Part shown: in pieces, positions 1-8,371 of the stretch
How the letters are laid out: every line of letters starts with the position of its first letter
How positions within the stretch are numbered: the stretch's first letter is position 1
Source: JAGNRR01 sp964389575
Lineage (GTDB): Bacteria; Bacteroidota; Bacteroidia; Chitinophagales; Chitinophagaceae
DNA length: 64,000 bases
Direction of reading: 5' to 3'
NCBI GenBank assembly: GCA_964389575.1
Contig: CAYMFF010000005.1
Coordinates: 1-64,000 of the forward strand
The notes under the pieces: generated by a model
Databases searched by the model: none
What the model was told of the DNA's origin: nothing
What the model saw: the letters and a program-made list of their open reading frames with translations, nothing else
Translations under genes and position numbers: made by a program

Positions 1-49
1 GTTCACCCATATCAGGAAGGTTTTTTAAAACAAACCTTCGAAAATATTT

Positions 50-595
50 TTAGGCAACTGTTTCTAACTCCTTTGCCACCGGAAAATCTATTTCGAAACC
101 AGTAAGGTTGTGTATGTAGTTACTAATTATTTTATCTCCAATGACCATTACGATGTCAATCATATTTGCTTCGGAGTAACCGGCATTGAATAAGTCATTC
201 TTCACCTCGCTTGACACTTGACCTTTGTTCTCAGCTGCCGCTAAAGTAAATTTTGCCAAACTATCTAGTTTTGCATCAAAGCTTGCAGTGCCTGTTCTGA
301 TTTCTAAAACTTGTTCTTCCGTAAAGCCGTTCATTTTTCCTAGTACCGTATGTGCACTTTGGCAATAGCGGCAACCGTTGTATTGACTTACTACTAGGTT
401 CACCACCTCACGTTCTTTTGAGCTTAAAGTCGATTTTCTATTTTGCAACGCAAGGTAGTCGCCTAGTGCCGTTTCATTTTTTGCGTAGTACGCATATAGG
501 TTTGGCACAAAACCTAAGTTCTTTTTTAAGTTGTCGAAAATTGATTGATTATTTTCTGATACTTCTTCTCTTGTTGGAATCTGAAATTTTTGCAT
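50..595 (-). CDS. AhpD-like / carboxymuconolactone decarboxylase family protein
   Basis: The 181-residue product carries the AhpD-type redox motif Cys75-x2-Cys78-x3-His82 (CRYCQSAH) preceded by an acidic residue around 62, the signature of alkylhydroperoxidase-like proteins in the carboxymuconolactone decarboxylase family. Such proteins reduce peroxides or act as thiol-disulfide partners in the cytoplasm; the exact substrate cannot be read here. No signal peptide is visible. It starts with ATG and lies 68 nt downstream of an AraC-type regulator on the same strand, so the two may form one unit controlled by that regulator. A true lactone decarboxylase is less likely because both cysteines are kept. 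Confidence 0.85.
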   Translation of the reverse strand: MQKFQIPTREEVSENNQSIFDNLKKNLGFVPNLYAYYAKNETALGDYLALQNRKSTLSSKEREVVNLVVSQYNGCRYCQSAHTVLGKMNGFTEEQVLEIRTGTASFDAKLDSLAKFTLAAAENKGQVSSEVKNDLFNAGYSEANMIDIVMVIGDKIISNYIHNLTGFEIDFPVAKELETVA

Positions 596-663
596 GTCTT
601 AATTTTTTAGTTTGTTTTGTAATTATTTACAATGCAAATATCAAGACGAAACACACCTCGCTG

Positions 664-1521
664 TTAGGCTTCTTTTCCTGATGATGTATCAATTTTTCCC
701 ATCCTTGTATTTTTTTTATATTCTAAAGGAGAAACGGCCTCATGCTTTTTAAAAAAACGACTGAAGGCTTGTACTTCTATAAATCCTAAATCATCACTAA
801 TTTCAGAAACATGTTTATCGGTATAGCTCAACAATCTACGCGCCTCCAAAATTTTTCTTTCATGTATATATTGCAAAGGCGATTTGCTTCCTATTTTTTT
901 AAATAAATTTGAAAGTGTTTTGGGTGATTTGTTCAGCATACTAGCATAGTCAGCCACAGTATGTTTTTCTTTAAAATGTTGCTCCACCATAAAATTGTAC
1001 TCGCGAATAATATCTACGTTGCCATGATCAATGGAGTAATAATTTTCTTGTGTTTTATAAATACGTGCTGATAAAATTAAAATTCTCTTAAGCATCATTT
1101 GTAGCATCTCTTGTTGTAGGCTATCCTGGGAGTACATTTCGTGCTCTAGCATTTTCCATACAGCAGATAAAGTTTGTACTTCTTGCTTAGAAGGATTCAT
1201 AACAGGCAGTGCAGCGGCACCATAAAAAAGGGCTCCTTTGCAGCCTACTTCGCTATCATGGTTTAATACACAATAGAATGTCTTATTCCATCTTAAAAGT
1301 TTAAGCTCGTCTAAATGAAGCACTTCCACTTTATGAAAATGCGTTAAGCAAACAATATCATATTTATTAAAAGTATATTCTGTGGAATCTATGCGTAGCT
1401 TATTGCCGTCTGTCATGAACCATAATAAGGTAAGCTCAGACTCTCTTGCATCAGAAATAGAACCATTGTTTTTTATGGTTTCTAGTTTAAAATACTCTTT
1501 GTTATTTCCTTCAAATATCAT
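664..1521 (-). CDS. AraC family transcriptional regulator
   Basis: The 285-residue protein has an N-terminal cupin-like sensing half (about residues 1-150) and a C-terminal double helix-turn-helix (about 175-275). Typical AraC features are visible: the first helix pair around KHTVADYASMLNKSPKTLSN, then a second around ISDDLGFIEVQAFSRFFKK ending in SPLEYKK. The family binds DNA as dimers and usually responds to a small molecule. The nearest target by position is the AhpD-like gene directly downstream; the effector is unknown. Start is ATG; no clear promoter element was found in front of it. Confidence 0.9.
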   Translation of the reverse strand: MIFEGNNKEYFKLETIKNNGSISDARESELTLLWFMTDGNKLRIDSTEYTFNKYDIVCLTHFHKVEVLHLDELKLLRWNKTFYCVLNHDSEVGCKGALFYGAAALPVMNPSKQEVQTLSAVWKMLEHEMYSQDSLQQEMLQMMLKRILILSARIYKTQENYYSIDHGNVDIIREYNFMVEQHFKEKHTVADYASMLNKSPKTLSNLFKKIGSKSPLQYIHERKILEARRLLSYTDKHVSEISDDLGFIEVQAFSRFFKKHEAVSPLEYKKNTRMGKIDTSSGKEA

Positions 1522-1693
1522 GTATGTATTTCTTTATCCTTAAAAGACTACCTTAAATAGACGTATGAATTCTAAAAATAAAACAGGTTTCAAGAGGTTT
1601 TTTAGTGTGCAGTATGCACTAGAATAAACAAAAATTTTCTTTAACTGTAGTTTTATACCATATATAGCGTGGCATCGCTAACTTTAGTCTATT

Positions 1694-2449
1694 ATGAAAA
1701 AATTTATTCTAATTACTTTAACACTTTTACCCTTAGCCATGCTGGCTCAAAAAGTAGATAAAAAAACTGGAGCAATAATGTATAATGGAGCTGAAATAGG
1801 CACTGTAGAAAAAAGTGGTGGACTTGCAAAAAGCTACACACTATTTGATGCAAGTGGCGAAGAAATTGCCTCCTTTGAACCCAAACCTGACAATCCTCAG
1901 GAAGAATATTTTGAAATATTTTTTGCACAAACTGATAATAAAGGTACATGTCCTGGTAATTTATCTTTTCCTAACAAAATAGCTAAGGCCTTTGTAAAAT
2001 CTAGAATAATGAAAGACGGGGCTTATCAGTCAAATAAAGAAGCACGCTTTATCTCAGCCCTCATGGGTAGATATTATGGTGGCAATGTGGTGAGCAGACC
2101 TTTAGGAACTGAAAAAGTACGTAACCAATATCCTGGAGAAAATAATCTTTTAGAACGCAATCGGGATGCCATGATTCAAGTATTTGGACAAACTGTGAAG
2201 CAAGATTTTAAGGAGATTGCACGTTTTGAAAAAACGCAAAACGCTAGCCAAGGAACAATTGTAGTCCGCTATAAAATATATAATCACAACGGGAAACAAA
2301 TTGCAGAAGCCAGCACAGATGGTGTTATGAATACAAAGTATAGAGTAGTTACCCTAAAAGATAATGAAACGCACTTTGTAGAAGCTGAGAGTAGTTTATA
2401 TATCGTACGTGATATTATAAAGACTTTAGTTGACAGTTATTATTTGTAA
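1694..2449 (+). CDS. secreted protein of unknown function
   Basis: The 251-residue product begins with a clear Sec signal peptide (MKKFILITLTLLPLAMLAQ, cleavage near residue 18), so it is exported to the periplasm or beyond. The rest is soluble, mixed alpha/beta and without a motif I recognise. It stands alone on the plus strand between two minus-strand units and ends in a strong terminator at 2471-2505. A sequence resembling the Bacteroidota -7 element (TAACTTTA) lies just before the start. No function is assigned. Confidence 0.7.
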   Translation: MKKFILITLTLLPLAMLAQKVDKKTGAIMYNGAEIGTVEKSGGLAKSYTLFDASGEEIASFEPKPDNPQEEYFEIFFAQTDNKGTCPGNLSFPNKIAKAFVKSRIMKDGAYQSNKEARFISALMGRYYGGNVVSRPLGTEKVRNQYPGENNLLERNRDAMIQVFGQTVKQDFKEIARFEKTQNASQGTIVVRYKIYNHNGKQIAEASTDGVMNTKYRVVTLKDNETHFVEAESSLYIVRDIIKTLVDSYYL

Positions 2450-2470
2450 TGCTCGTTTTAAATATTATAA

Positions 2471-2505
2471 AAAACTCCAAGATCGATCTTGGAGTTTTTT
2501 TTATT
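2471..2505 (+). terminator. Rho-independent terminator
   Basis: Perfect hairpin (AACTCCAAGATC / GATCTTGGAGTT) followed by a run of T, 22 nt after the secreted-protein gene. The A-rich left flank could let it also serve the convergent lipoprotein gene. Confidence 0.9.
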
Positions 2506-2519
2506 GATTACTATGCGAA

Positions 2520-2978
2520 TTACAGTTGATGAAGGTGGAACTGTTGCGTGACAGTTACTTCATGCGCACCCGCGTCATGGCCCCAAACTTTAGCCTCCAC
2601 AATATAATTTTTATGTGCTATGGCACCATTCGCTGCTGATAGAATTAAATCATCATGATACTCGTACAATCCTGATGTAGCATGTACATGAGCATCTCCC
2701 GGCATGTCATAAATAATATTCGTAGGGTCATCCATTTGATAAATTTTTACATTAATGTGATGCACTGTTTTATTATTTGCTTCGCTAAAATTTACATGAA
2801 TATGCATATTGCTATCCATCATTTTCATGGTAGAGTCAGGCTTCATAATAATGACTTCATAGTTCATCATATCGCCATGGCCACCATGACTTGATGGCTC
2901 TGCTACTTTGTATTCCTTTTTACAAGAAGCGATTCCTAGAACGATGAGTGCTCCAATAATTAATTTTAAATTTTTCAT
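2520..2978 (-). CDS. His/Met-rich lipoprotein, possibly metal-related
   Basis: The 152-residue product has a lipoprotein signal peptide with lipobox (VLGIASC, Cys19). The mature part is rich in His and Met (SHGGHGDMM, MKMMDSNMHIHV, HVHATSG, a final QFHLHQL), a composition often seen in proteins binding Cu or Zn at the envelope. It begins 6 nt after the preceding beta-barrel gene, so the two are co-transcribed, and the unit also holds a small Cys-motif protein of a type found near copper genes. Metal binding is inferred from composition and context; no domain family is recognised with certainty. Confidence 0.7.
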   Translation of the reverse strand: MKNLKLIIGALIVLGIASCKKEYKVAEPSSHGGHGDMMNYEVIIMKPDSTMKMMDSNMHIHVNFSEANNKTVHHINVKIYQMDDPTNIIYDMPGDAHVHATSGLYEYHDDLILSAANGAIAHKNYIVEAKVWGHDAGAHEVTVTQQFHLHQL

Positions 2979-2984
2979 TTTTAT

Positions 2985-3914
2985 TTATTTTTTAATATTT
3001 GTTTGTTTTTGATTTTTTAATAAGTACGTATAACGCAAGGAAACTATATGCTTTAAACGAACAGTATTATCTGCATAAGATTGGCTTAATGGGTTTCTAA
3101 CTTCTGCAGCAAACACGTGCCGATCACCTACCAATGTAAGACCGCACTGTAGCTGAAAACTATAACCACCGGTTAAGGGATTTGATTTTTTTACTTCAGG
3201 AGAATCACTTTGCATGTGATCCAATGAAAATCCTGCCATTGGTAACAATTTACATTTTTTTTTCTCGTATAGTTTATAAAATATAGTTGTCGTTAGATTT
3301 TTTTGCAATCCATATCGATAGTCATATTTATTTCTACCTTGATAAAGAATCGTTCCGGAAAGAACGCCTCCTAGTTTTTTATAACGCATTCGTATCATTG
3401 GATTTACAATAGCACCCCAACTTCCCGAACCTAAATTAAAACTATTTGGCATCCCTTGGCTAACAATATAGTGCTCATAGTGCCCCATTGGAGATTTAAT
3501 TCCAGCAGAGAGAATCGGAACAAGAGTTAACGAATCAGTTACTTGAATAGTATTAAATTTATAATCTAAACCCAACCGAATATCTCCTAGGCCATTTCTA
3601 CTATATTCTACAGTTTCCATTTTGCGTGTGTTTCTATTATAGGGAATTGCTCCCCATGCATAAAGCTTATTGGTTATGCTTTTTTTTATCATAAGCTCAT
3701 AATTTAAGAGCTTATCGCTACTTTGTTCATGTTCACCATTATTACTGACGAAAGAGTTTTGCATAATTTGCAGTGAAACGTAATTATTTAGTACGTTTTT
3801 TAGTACTAATCCACCGCTTCCAGCAATGGACAATTGACTACAAGAATTACAAGCTACGCTGATCTTCGCAATAAATAATAAACACAAGCAAAGCAACAAT
3901 TTGTTACTTGTCAT
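2985..3914 (-). CDS. outer-membrane beta-barrel protein (transporter-like)
   Basis: The 309-residue protein has a signal peptide ending near VAC, a CNSC pair right after it, and then alternating amphipathic strands throughout with paired aromatic residues, typical of an outer-membrane barrel. The pattern resembles the MetA-pathway-type transporter barrels of Bacteroidota, but this is a judgement from texture, not from a signature motif. It sits between the His-rich lipoprotein (6 nt downstream) and the small Cys-motif protein (107 nt upstream), suggesting one operon for handling a metal or small solute across the outer membrane. Confidence 0.65.
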   Translation of the reverse strand: MTSNKLLLCLCLLFIAKISVACNSCSQLSIAGSGGLVLKNVLNNYVSLQIMQNSFVSNNGEHEQSSDKLLNYELMIKKSITNKLYAWGAIPYNRNTRKMETVEYSRNGLGDIRLGLDYKFNTIQVTDSLTLVPILSAGIKSPMGHYEHYIVSQGMPNSFNLGSGSWGAIVNPMIRMRYKKLGGVLSGTILYQGRNKYDYRYGLQKNLTTTIFYKLYEKKKCKLLPMAGFSLDHMQSDSPEVKKSNPLTGGYSFQLQCGLTLVGDRHVFAAEVRNPLSQSYADNTVRLKHIVSLRYTYLLKNQKQTNIKK

Positions 3915-3992
3915 TTTTGTTTAGTTAAATAATTTGAGAATATATTTTTCATTTGAACCGTCTTTCAACCATTCATTTGGACTGAAAGTTCA

Positions 3993-4005
3993 ACGCCAAA
4001 GGCGT
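3993..4005 (-). other. small stem-loop between cluster genes
   Basis: ACGCC-AAA-GGCGT forms a 5-bp perfect stem in the 107-nt gap between the small Cys-motif gene and the barrel gene. It has no T run in either direction, so it looks like an mRNA processing or stability element rather than a terminator. Weak evidence. Confidence 0.35.
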
Positions 4006-4021
4006 AACTAACAGAAAAAGG

Positions 4022-4393
4022 TTAAACAAACTCTGGTGGCTGAAAGATAGGGTGGTTAATACCATTAACTATCTGGCTATCATAAACAAGCCAATAATTT
4101 TCTCTTTCGTTTAGAAATTTCGGCCATTTTCTATCCCCCTGCTCAGATTCGCTAAACATAATCTCACTTTGTTTATTCTCAGCAGTGAAGCCCTCATTAT
4201 TTGAACTTTCTTTAGCCAATGATTTTTTTAATTGACAACTTCCTTTACAACAAGAGTTTTCGATATCTTTTTCAATACAAAGCGTGCGAGCAATTTTGGC
4301 TCGATTCAACCTAAAAAGACCCTGAATAATCAAGTAATGCTGTCCTGCACTGAGCGACACGAAAATAAAAAATATTGAAATCAGTCTTTGCAA
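4022..4393 (-). CDS. small membrane-anchored Cys-motif protein
   Basis: The 123-residue product has an N-terminal hydrophobic segment (about 3-26) followed by CIEKDIENSCCKGSCQLKK, a Cys-x-Gly/Ser-Cys-x-Leu-x-Lys signature I associate with small Bacteroidota proteins encoded beside copper or other metal uptake genes. The C-terminus ends in PPEFV, also usual for that group. The start appears to be TTG at 4393: the frame is closed upstream by a TAA and there is no ATG before residue 60. A TAnnTTTG element lies 7 nt upstream. Function is unknown; metal handling is inferred from the motif and neighbours. Confidence 0.65.
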   Translation of the reverse strand: MQRLISIFFIFVSLSAGQHYLIIQGLFRLNRAKIARTLCIEKDIENSCCKGSCQLKKSLAKESSNNEGFTAENKQSEIMFSESEQGDRKWPKFLNERENYWLVYDSQIVNGINHPIFQPPEFV

Positions 4394-4400
4394 ACGAATG

Positions 4401-4408
4401 CAAATTTA
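4401..4408 (-). promoter_or_regulatory. -7 promoter element TAAATTTG
   Basis: Exact TAnnTTTG on the minus strand, 7 nt before the TTG start of the small Cys-motif gene; no good TTG -33 partner was seen. Confidence 0.45.
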
Positions 4409-4464
4409 AATGTCAATTTGAAAATGAAAAAAGAGTCAGTGTCATCTTTTCTAACATCTCCCAA

Positions 4465-5067
4465 TTATTTCTTTAAAGAAATATCAAATTGGATTGCCAA
4501 ACTACTTTTAATAGAATCAGGAAAAATAGGCAAAATTCTATGCGTTGCTTTTTTACGAGAAGCCCATGGATCTTCTTCTATATGCGGATCACCTTGAAAA
4601 TAAATTTGTGAAATTAATTCTTGGTGATTCTTATCGCTTACTCTGAAATGAATATGCGCCGGTCTATACAATCTACCATTTAAATACTTACCAGGAATAA
4701 TGGTTTTAAAACTATATGTCCCATCGGAATCAGCATAAGATGTTGCTCTATGCCGATATTCGGCTGTGTCATTATCGTAATTTCCGTCTGTATCACAATG
4801 CCATATTTCTACTTTGGCACCTGCCAATGGTGTAGTACAATCTTCATTAAAAACAGTTCCTGAAATATCTATCACATCGCCATCAACACCTTTTACCAAT
4901 AAATCATTTCTTTCAGGCGCATTGGATCTGTAAAACGGGCCTAATATATCATTTGTGGTGATGCAATCCGAATTAAAAATTCCAGGACTAGCTTCCATAA
5001 CTTTTCCTACAATAGACATTGAGAAAACAGCCAGGCCGGTTTTTTTAAGAAATGATTTTCTATTCAT
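4465..5067 (-). CDS. exported intradiol ring-cleavage dioxygenase-like protein
   Basis: The 200-residue protein matches the intradiol dioxygenase fold: DILGPFYR near the start of the domain, the G-x-V-x-D/N-x-x-C-x-P-L motif (SGTVFNEDCTTPLAGA), DGTYSFKTIIPGKY, and RLYRPAHIHF. These supply the family's Fe(III) ligands (Tyr, Tyr, His, His). The N-terminus (MNRKSFLKKTGLAVFSMSIVG) is a twin-basic or Sec-like export signal, so it acts in the envelope rather than in a cytoplasmic aromatic pathway. No catechol pathway genes are nearby. Substrate is unknown; secreted members of this family are often annotated only generically. Confidence 0.85.
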   Translation of the reverse strand: MNRKSFLKKTGLAVFSMSIVGKVMEASPGIFNSDCITTNDILGPFYRSNAPERNDLLVKGVDGDVIDISGTVFNEDCTTPLAGAKVEIWHCDTDGNYDNDTAEYRHRATSYADSDGTYSFKTIIPGKYLNGRLYRPAHIHFRVSDKNHQELISQIYFQGDPHIEEDPWASRKKATHRILPIFPDSIKSSLAIQFDISLKK

Positions 5068-5133
5068 TCCCTAAAAATATAGAAAGTAGTTTGATTTTAA
5101 ATGCAAGTTTCTGTTAAGAGAAAGGATTGTCCT

Positions 5134-6108
5134 TTACTTCATATAAAAAGTGCAAGTCCTTTTGATAGTTTTTTCAATATCTGTATAATTAAATCCAGGT
5201 AAAAACGTAATCAACTTACTATTATCATAATCATATTGCGCTTGTGCGCTTCTAGCCGTTTCACGAGTAATTGTTTGTTCTTTACTAGAAAACCATTTCT
5301 TTACTTCATAAAATCGCCATACCAATTCGATCATCCATGGCTTAGCTTCTCGGCTAGGGGGCTTTGTATTAAAACCAGATGCCATTAGTTCAAAGATTTT
5401 CTTGTAAGAAAAAGTACCTGCACTGAGAATAAAACGCTCATTAAAAACCTCTTCTTCAAAAAGTAAAACCATAGCCCGCACTACATCTTTGACATCAACG
5501 AATGATGTAATACCGTTGGTATAAAAAGGAAACTCATCATGAATATTCTTGAATAATTTATTACTACCCTTATTCCAATCGCCTTCACCCAAAACGATTC
5601 CTGGATTTACAACCACAGCTTGTAAGCCCTCAGCAACGCCTCGCCAAACTTCCATTTCACTTTTATACTTGCTGATGGCATATTGTGAATTGAATTTACT
5701 GCTTACCCAATCTGCTTCTTCGTCAATTTTTTCAGAATTAGAATTTCTGCCCAATGCAGCCACCGAACTTAAATACACTATTTTCTTGAGGCCATTGTCC
5801 AGCATAACATTTACGACATTAGCCGTTCCCTCAACATTCGTTTTCATAAGTTGTTCACGCTGACGGGCATCAAAACTTACCATAGCCGCACAATGAAAAA
5901 CAGCATCGACCTCCTGCATTGCGTTTTCTAATGAATGAATATCTAGCACATCCCCTTTCACCCATTCTACTTTATCATTTTCTAAAGAGGATAAGGTTTT
6001 TGATTTTTCGTTTCGATAAATTGCTCGAACGGTATATCCTTTAGACAAAAGCGACACGATTAAATGACTTCCAATAAAACCTGTGCCGCCAGTAACAAGG
6101 ACTTTCAT
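5134..6108 (-). CDS. NAD(P)-dependent epimerase/dehydratase, extended SDR family
   Basis: The 324-residue protein starts with the Rossmann motif GGTGFIGSH (residues 7-15) and holds the catalytic Tyr-x3-Lys as YAISK near residue 143, with a Ser about 30 residues earlier (YLSSVAALG). The overall pattern resembles dihydroflavonol-4-reductase-like or 3-beta-HSD-like extended SDRs, which reduce ketones or epimerise sugars with NAD(P)H. Its ATG directly abuts the pheS stop codon, so it is probably transcribed with pheS. The substrate cannot be deduced. Confidence 0.9.
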   Translation of the reverse strand: MKVLVTGGTGFIGSHLIVSLLSKGYTVRAIYRNEKSKTLSSLENDKVEWVKGDVLDIHSLENAMQEVDAVFHCAAMVSFDARQREQLMKTNVEGTANVVNVMLDNGLKKIVYLSSVAALGRNSNSEKIDEEADWVSSKFNSQYAISKYKSEMEVWRGVAEGLQAVVVNPGIVLGEGDWNKGSNKLFKNIHDEFPFYTNGITSFVDVKDVVRAMVLLFEEEVFNERFILSAGTFSYKKIFELMASGFNTKPPSREAKPWMIELVWRFYEVKKWFSSKEQTITRETARSAQAQYDYDNSKLITFLPGFNYTDIEKTIKRTCTFYMK

Positions 6109-7134
6109 TTATTTAAATTGTTTCAAAAAACGGATATCGTTCTCGCTAAGTAAACGGATATCATTAATTCCATAAAGCAACATGGTTGTTCTATCCACTC
6201 CCATACCAAATGCAAAGCCAGAATATTTATCCGGGTCAATTCCCGTGTTTTTTAATACGTTAGGATGCACCATTCCACAACCCAATATTTCCACCCAACC
6301 AGTATGCTTGCAAACACTACAACCTTTACTGTCACAAATAAAACAGCTGACATCCATCTCAGCACTGGGCTCTGTAAACGGAAAGTAAGAAGGGCGAAAA
6401 CGAACCTTAACATCTTCACCAAACATTTGTTGCACAAAATGATATAAGGTTTGTTTTAAGTCTGCAAAACTTACTTTTTCATCTATATATAATCCTTCTA
6501 TCTGATGAAAGAAACAGTGTGCTCGTGCACTTATTGTTTCGTTGCGATATACTCTTCCTGGAAAAATTTGACGTATCGGTAATACGCCTTTTTCCATCGT
6601 CCGAATCTGGACACTAGAAGTGTGCGTGCGCAATACCCAATCTGGTTCTTTATTGATAAAAAATGTATCCTGCATATCACGCGCTGGGTGATGCTCTGGT
6701 AAATTTAAAGCAGAAAAATTATGCCAATCATCTTCTATCTCTGGCCCTTCAGCTACTGTAAATCCTATGCGCTCAAAAATGGAAACCATTTTTTCTTGAA
6801 CAACCGATAAAGGATGTCTCGCACCTGTTTCATTTGGCAAACCTGGTAAAGTCGAATCTATGCTAGCGTCGCCTTCATTATTATCATCTGTTTTAAATTG
6901 AGTTTTTAATTCTTCAAAACGTTCTTCGGCAAATTGCTTAAACTCGTTGAGCATCTGACCAGCCTCACGCTTTTGATCTTTAGCCACATTTTTCATCTCG
7001 CCCATCAAACTTTTCAGCTTGCCTTTGGTGCCTAAAAATTTAATCCGAAACTGCTCCAGTTGCTCTGCATTAACTACTGCTGTTTCTTTTATTTCTTCTC
7101 GGATAGAATTGATTCCATCCTTTAATGATTGCAT
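6109..7134 (-). CDS. pheS: phenylalanyl-tRNA synthetase alpha subunit
   Basis: The 341-residue product is the usual length for PheS. Visible parts are the N-terminal coiled-coil (about 1-85), the class II aaRS core with HPLSVV, the motif 2 region (RTHTSSVQIR ... GRVYRNE), and motif 3 near the end (GFAFGMGVDRTTMLLYGI). With PheT it charges tRNA-Phe in the cytoplasm. pheT is not in this window, so the subunits are unlinked, common in Bacteroidota. An exact TAnnTTTG element ends 4 nt before the ATG, implying a leaderless mRNA. Confidence 0.97.
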   Translation of the reverse strand: MQSLKDGINSIREEIKETAVVNAEQLEQFRIKFLGTKGKLKSLMGEMKNVAKDQKREAGQMLNEFKQFAEERFEELKTQFKTDDNNEGDASIDSTLPGLPNETGARHPLSVVQEKMVSIFERIGFTVAEGPEIEDDWHNFSALNLPEHHPARDMQDTFFINKEPDWVLRTHTSSVQIRTMEKGVLPIRQIFPGRVYRNETISARAHCFFHQIEGLYIDEKVSFADLKQTLYHFVQQMFGEDVKVRFRPSYFPFTEPSAEMDVSCFICDSKGCSVCKHTGWVEILGCGMVHPNVLKNTGIDPDKYSGFAFGMGVDRTTMLLYGINDIRLLSENDIRFLKQFK

Positions 7135-7138
7135 AAAG

Positions 7139-7146
7139 CAAAGATA
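7139..7146 (-). promoter_or_regulatory. -7 promoter element TATCTTTG before pheS
   Basis: Exact TAnnTTTG with its final G 4 nt from the pheS ATG, so transcription would start at or almost at the start codon. No TTG was found at -33. Confidence 0.55.
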
Positions 7147-7182
7147 AGATGGGTTGGGGTTTTATTGGTTTAGGGAGTTTAG

Positions 7183-7833
7183 TTAGTTTAATAGACCATG
7201 GACTCGATATAACGAATCTAATTTTGACAACTCCTCACTTTGTATGAAATAAAGAAGCTTCGGTTTTAGTTCTGTTTTAAATCCATTGTTATAACGCTGT
7301 CCATTCTTAGAATTGGCAATCGTTGGAAAAGGGGGCACCATTCTCCAATTGATAATTGTATCTCTGTTTTTTATCTCTCCCTGAAAATGAGCTATATAAT
7401 GTTTTTGTCCTCCACCCCGAACTGTAAAAACATAAGGCCGGCATAAATGCAAAAAACTATCCACTATATAATAATTGCGTTCCAATTTTAACCGATGGAA
7501 CCACTTATGCTTAGATGCCCGACTAAACAAACTGGTATAATGTGTTAACTTTAATGGGCTGTAACAAATGTAACTACCCGATGTGTAGTTCATAATATCC
7601 TGATTAATTACTTGTATTGGATTTATGATTTTCAAGTAACCCATCGGTTTTGCTCCTGTGACGGTAGGCGTCGTATCATACACGCTGTAAAGGCCATCTG
7701 TACGCAAAAGTAAAGGAGTACTTTTTGATACTTGAACACAACCACACTCGCCTCTATCTTTAATAGTAAAACAACTAGAAATACAAGAGGCAATCATCAA
7801 GACCGGTAATGTTTTCAAATTAAAAAGTCGCAT
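7183..7833 (-). CDS. lipoprotein of unknown function
   Basis: The 216-residue product has a short hydrophobic signal with lipobox-like CISSC (about residues 17-21) and further cysteines right after (GECGC). The body contains no recognised domain. It has its own promoter element (7838-7845) and lies upstream of pheS on the same strand, 48 nt away, so read-through is possible. Start is ATG with only 4 nt to the promoter element. Function unknown. Confidence 0.65.
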   Translation of the reverse strand: MRLFNLKTLPVLMIASCISSCFTIKDRGECGCVQVSKSTPLLLRTDGLYSVYDTTPTVTGAKPMGYLKIINPIQVINQDIMNYTSGSYICYSPLKLTHYTSLFSRASKHKWFHRLKLERNYYIVDSFLHLCRPYVFTVRGGGQKHYIAHFQGEIKNRDTIINWRMVPPFPTIANSKNGQRYNNGFKTELKPKLLYFIQSEELSKLDSLYRVHGLLN

Positions 7834-7837
7834 GAAT

Positions 7838-7845
7838 CAAAGTTA
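7838..7845 (-). promoter_or_regulatory. -7 promoter element TAACTTTG
   Basis: Exact TAnnTTTG, 4 nt from the ATG of the lipoprotein gene at 7833; predicts a leaderless transcript. Confidence 0.55.
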
Positions 7846-7885
7846 TGCGCAATACTGCTTAGAATAAATGACATAAATCATGAAC

Positions 7886-7916
7886 TAAAAAAGCACCACG
7901 CTATAGCGTAGTGCTT
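7886..7916 (-). terminator. terminator of the act-cox operon
   Basis: Hairpin with arms AAGCAC / GTGCTT and inner ACGCTA / TAGCGT (one mismatch), followed on the minus strand by a run of T. It lies 28 nt after the last oxidase gene. Confidence 0.85.
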
Positions 7917-7943
7917 TCAATTTCTTAATACAAAACGGAATAT

Positions 7944-8348
7944 TTATGATGCGTGATGAAAACCAAGATTATTATTAATCCATAGCCACCAATCACCGTC
8001 TGCCATGAAGGCAACAATAAACCATACGAATAAAGTCAACGGGACATAAACCAATAGTTTCATACCTTTTTTCTCATCACCCAAGTGCATAAAAATGCTT
8101 ACAATGTAAAGCGCTTTGGCCAAAGTTAAAACCACAAAACCTAAATTCAACACCCAACGGTAGTTACCCATTTTGTCAGAAAGATAAAGTCCTAACAATA
8201 CCTCTACTATTGTAATGATGGTTAAGATTCCAGTTACTTTCCAAATTTGAGCAACTTTTGCCTTGCTCTCCGGACTGTTTATATCCTCGTGGTGATGCGC
8301 GTTGTATAATCTTGATTGGTCTGCCTCGTAATCGTTAAAGTGTCCCAT
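7944..8348 (-). CDS. coxD: cytochrome c oxidase subunit IV family protein
   Basis: The 134-residue protein has three predicted membrane helices (about 35-57, 65-87, 98-120) and matches the small subunit IV family of heme-copper oxidases in Bacteroidota. It is the last gene of the 12-gene act-cox operon, 23 nt after coxC. Its role is structural within the inner-membrane oxidase. The N-terminus has a short His cluster (NAHHHED), a feature shared with other subunits here. A strong terminator follows. Confidence 0.88.
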   Translation of the reverse strand: MGHFNDYEADQSRLYNAHHHEDINSPESKAKVAQIWKVTGILTIITIVEVLLGLYLSDKMGNYRWVLNLGFVVLTLAKALYIVSIFMHLGDEKKGMKLLVYVPLTLFVWFIVAFMADGDWWLWINNNLGFHHAS

Positions 8349-8371
8349 TATAATCTAAATTTTTTATTTTT

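Noticed and set aside
17..38. Weak hairpin AAGGTTT ... AAACCTT at the window start
   Set aside because: No T run after it on the minus strand and an AT-rich loop; not enough for a terminator call.
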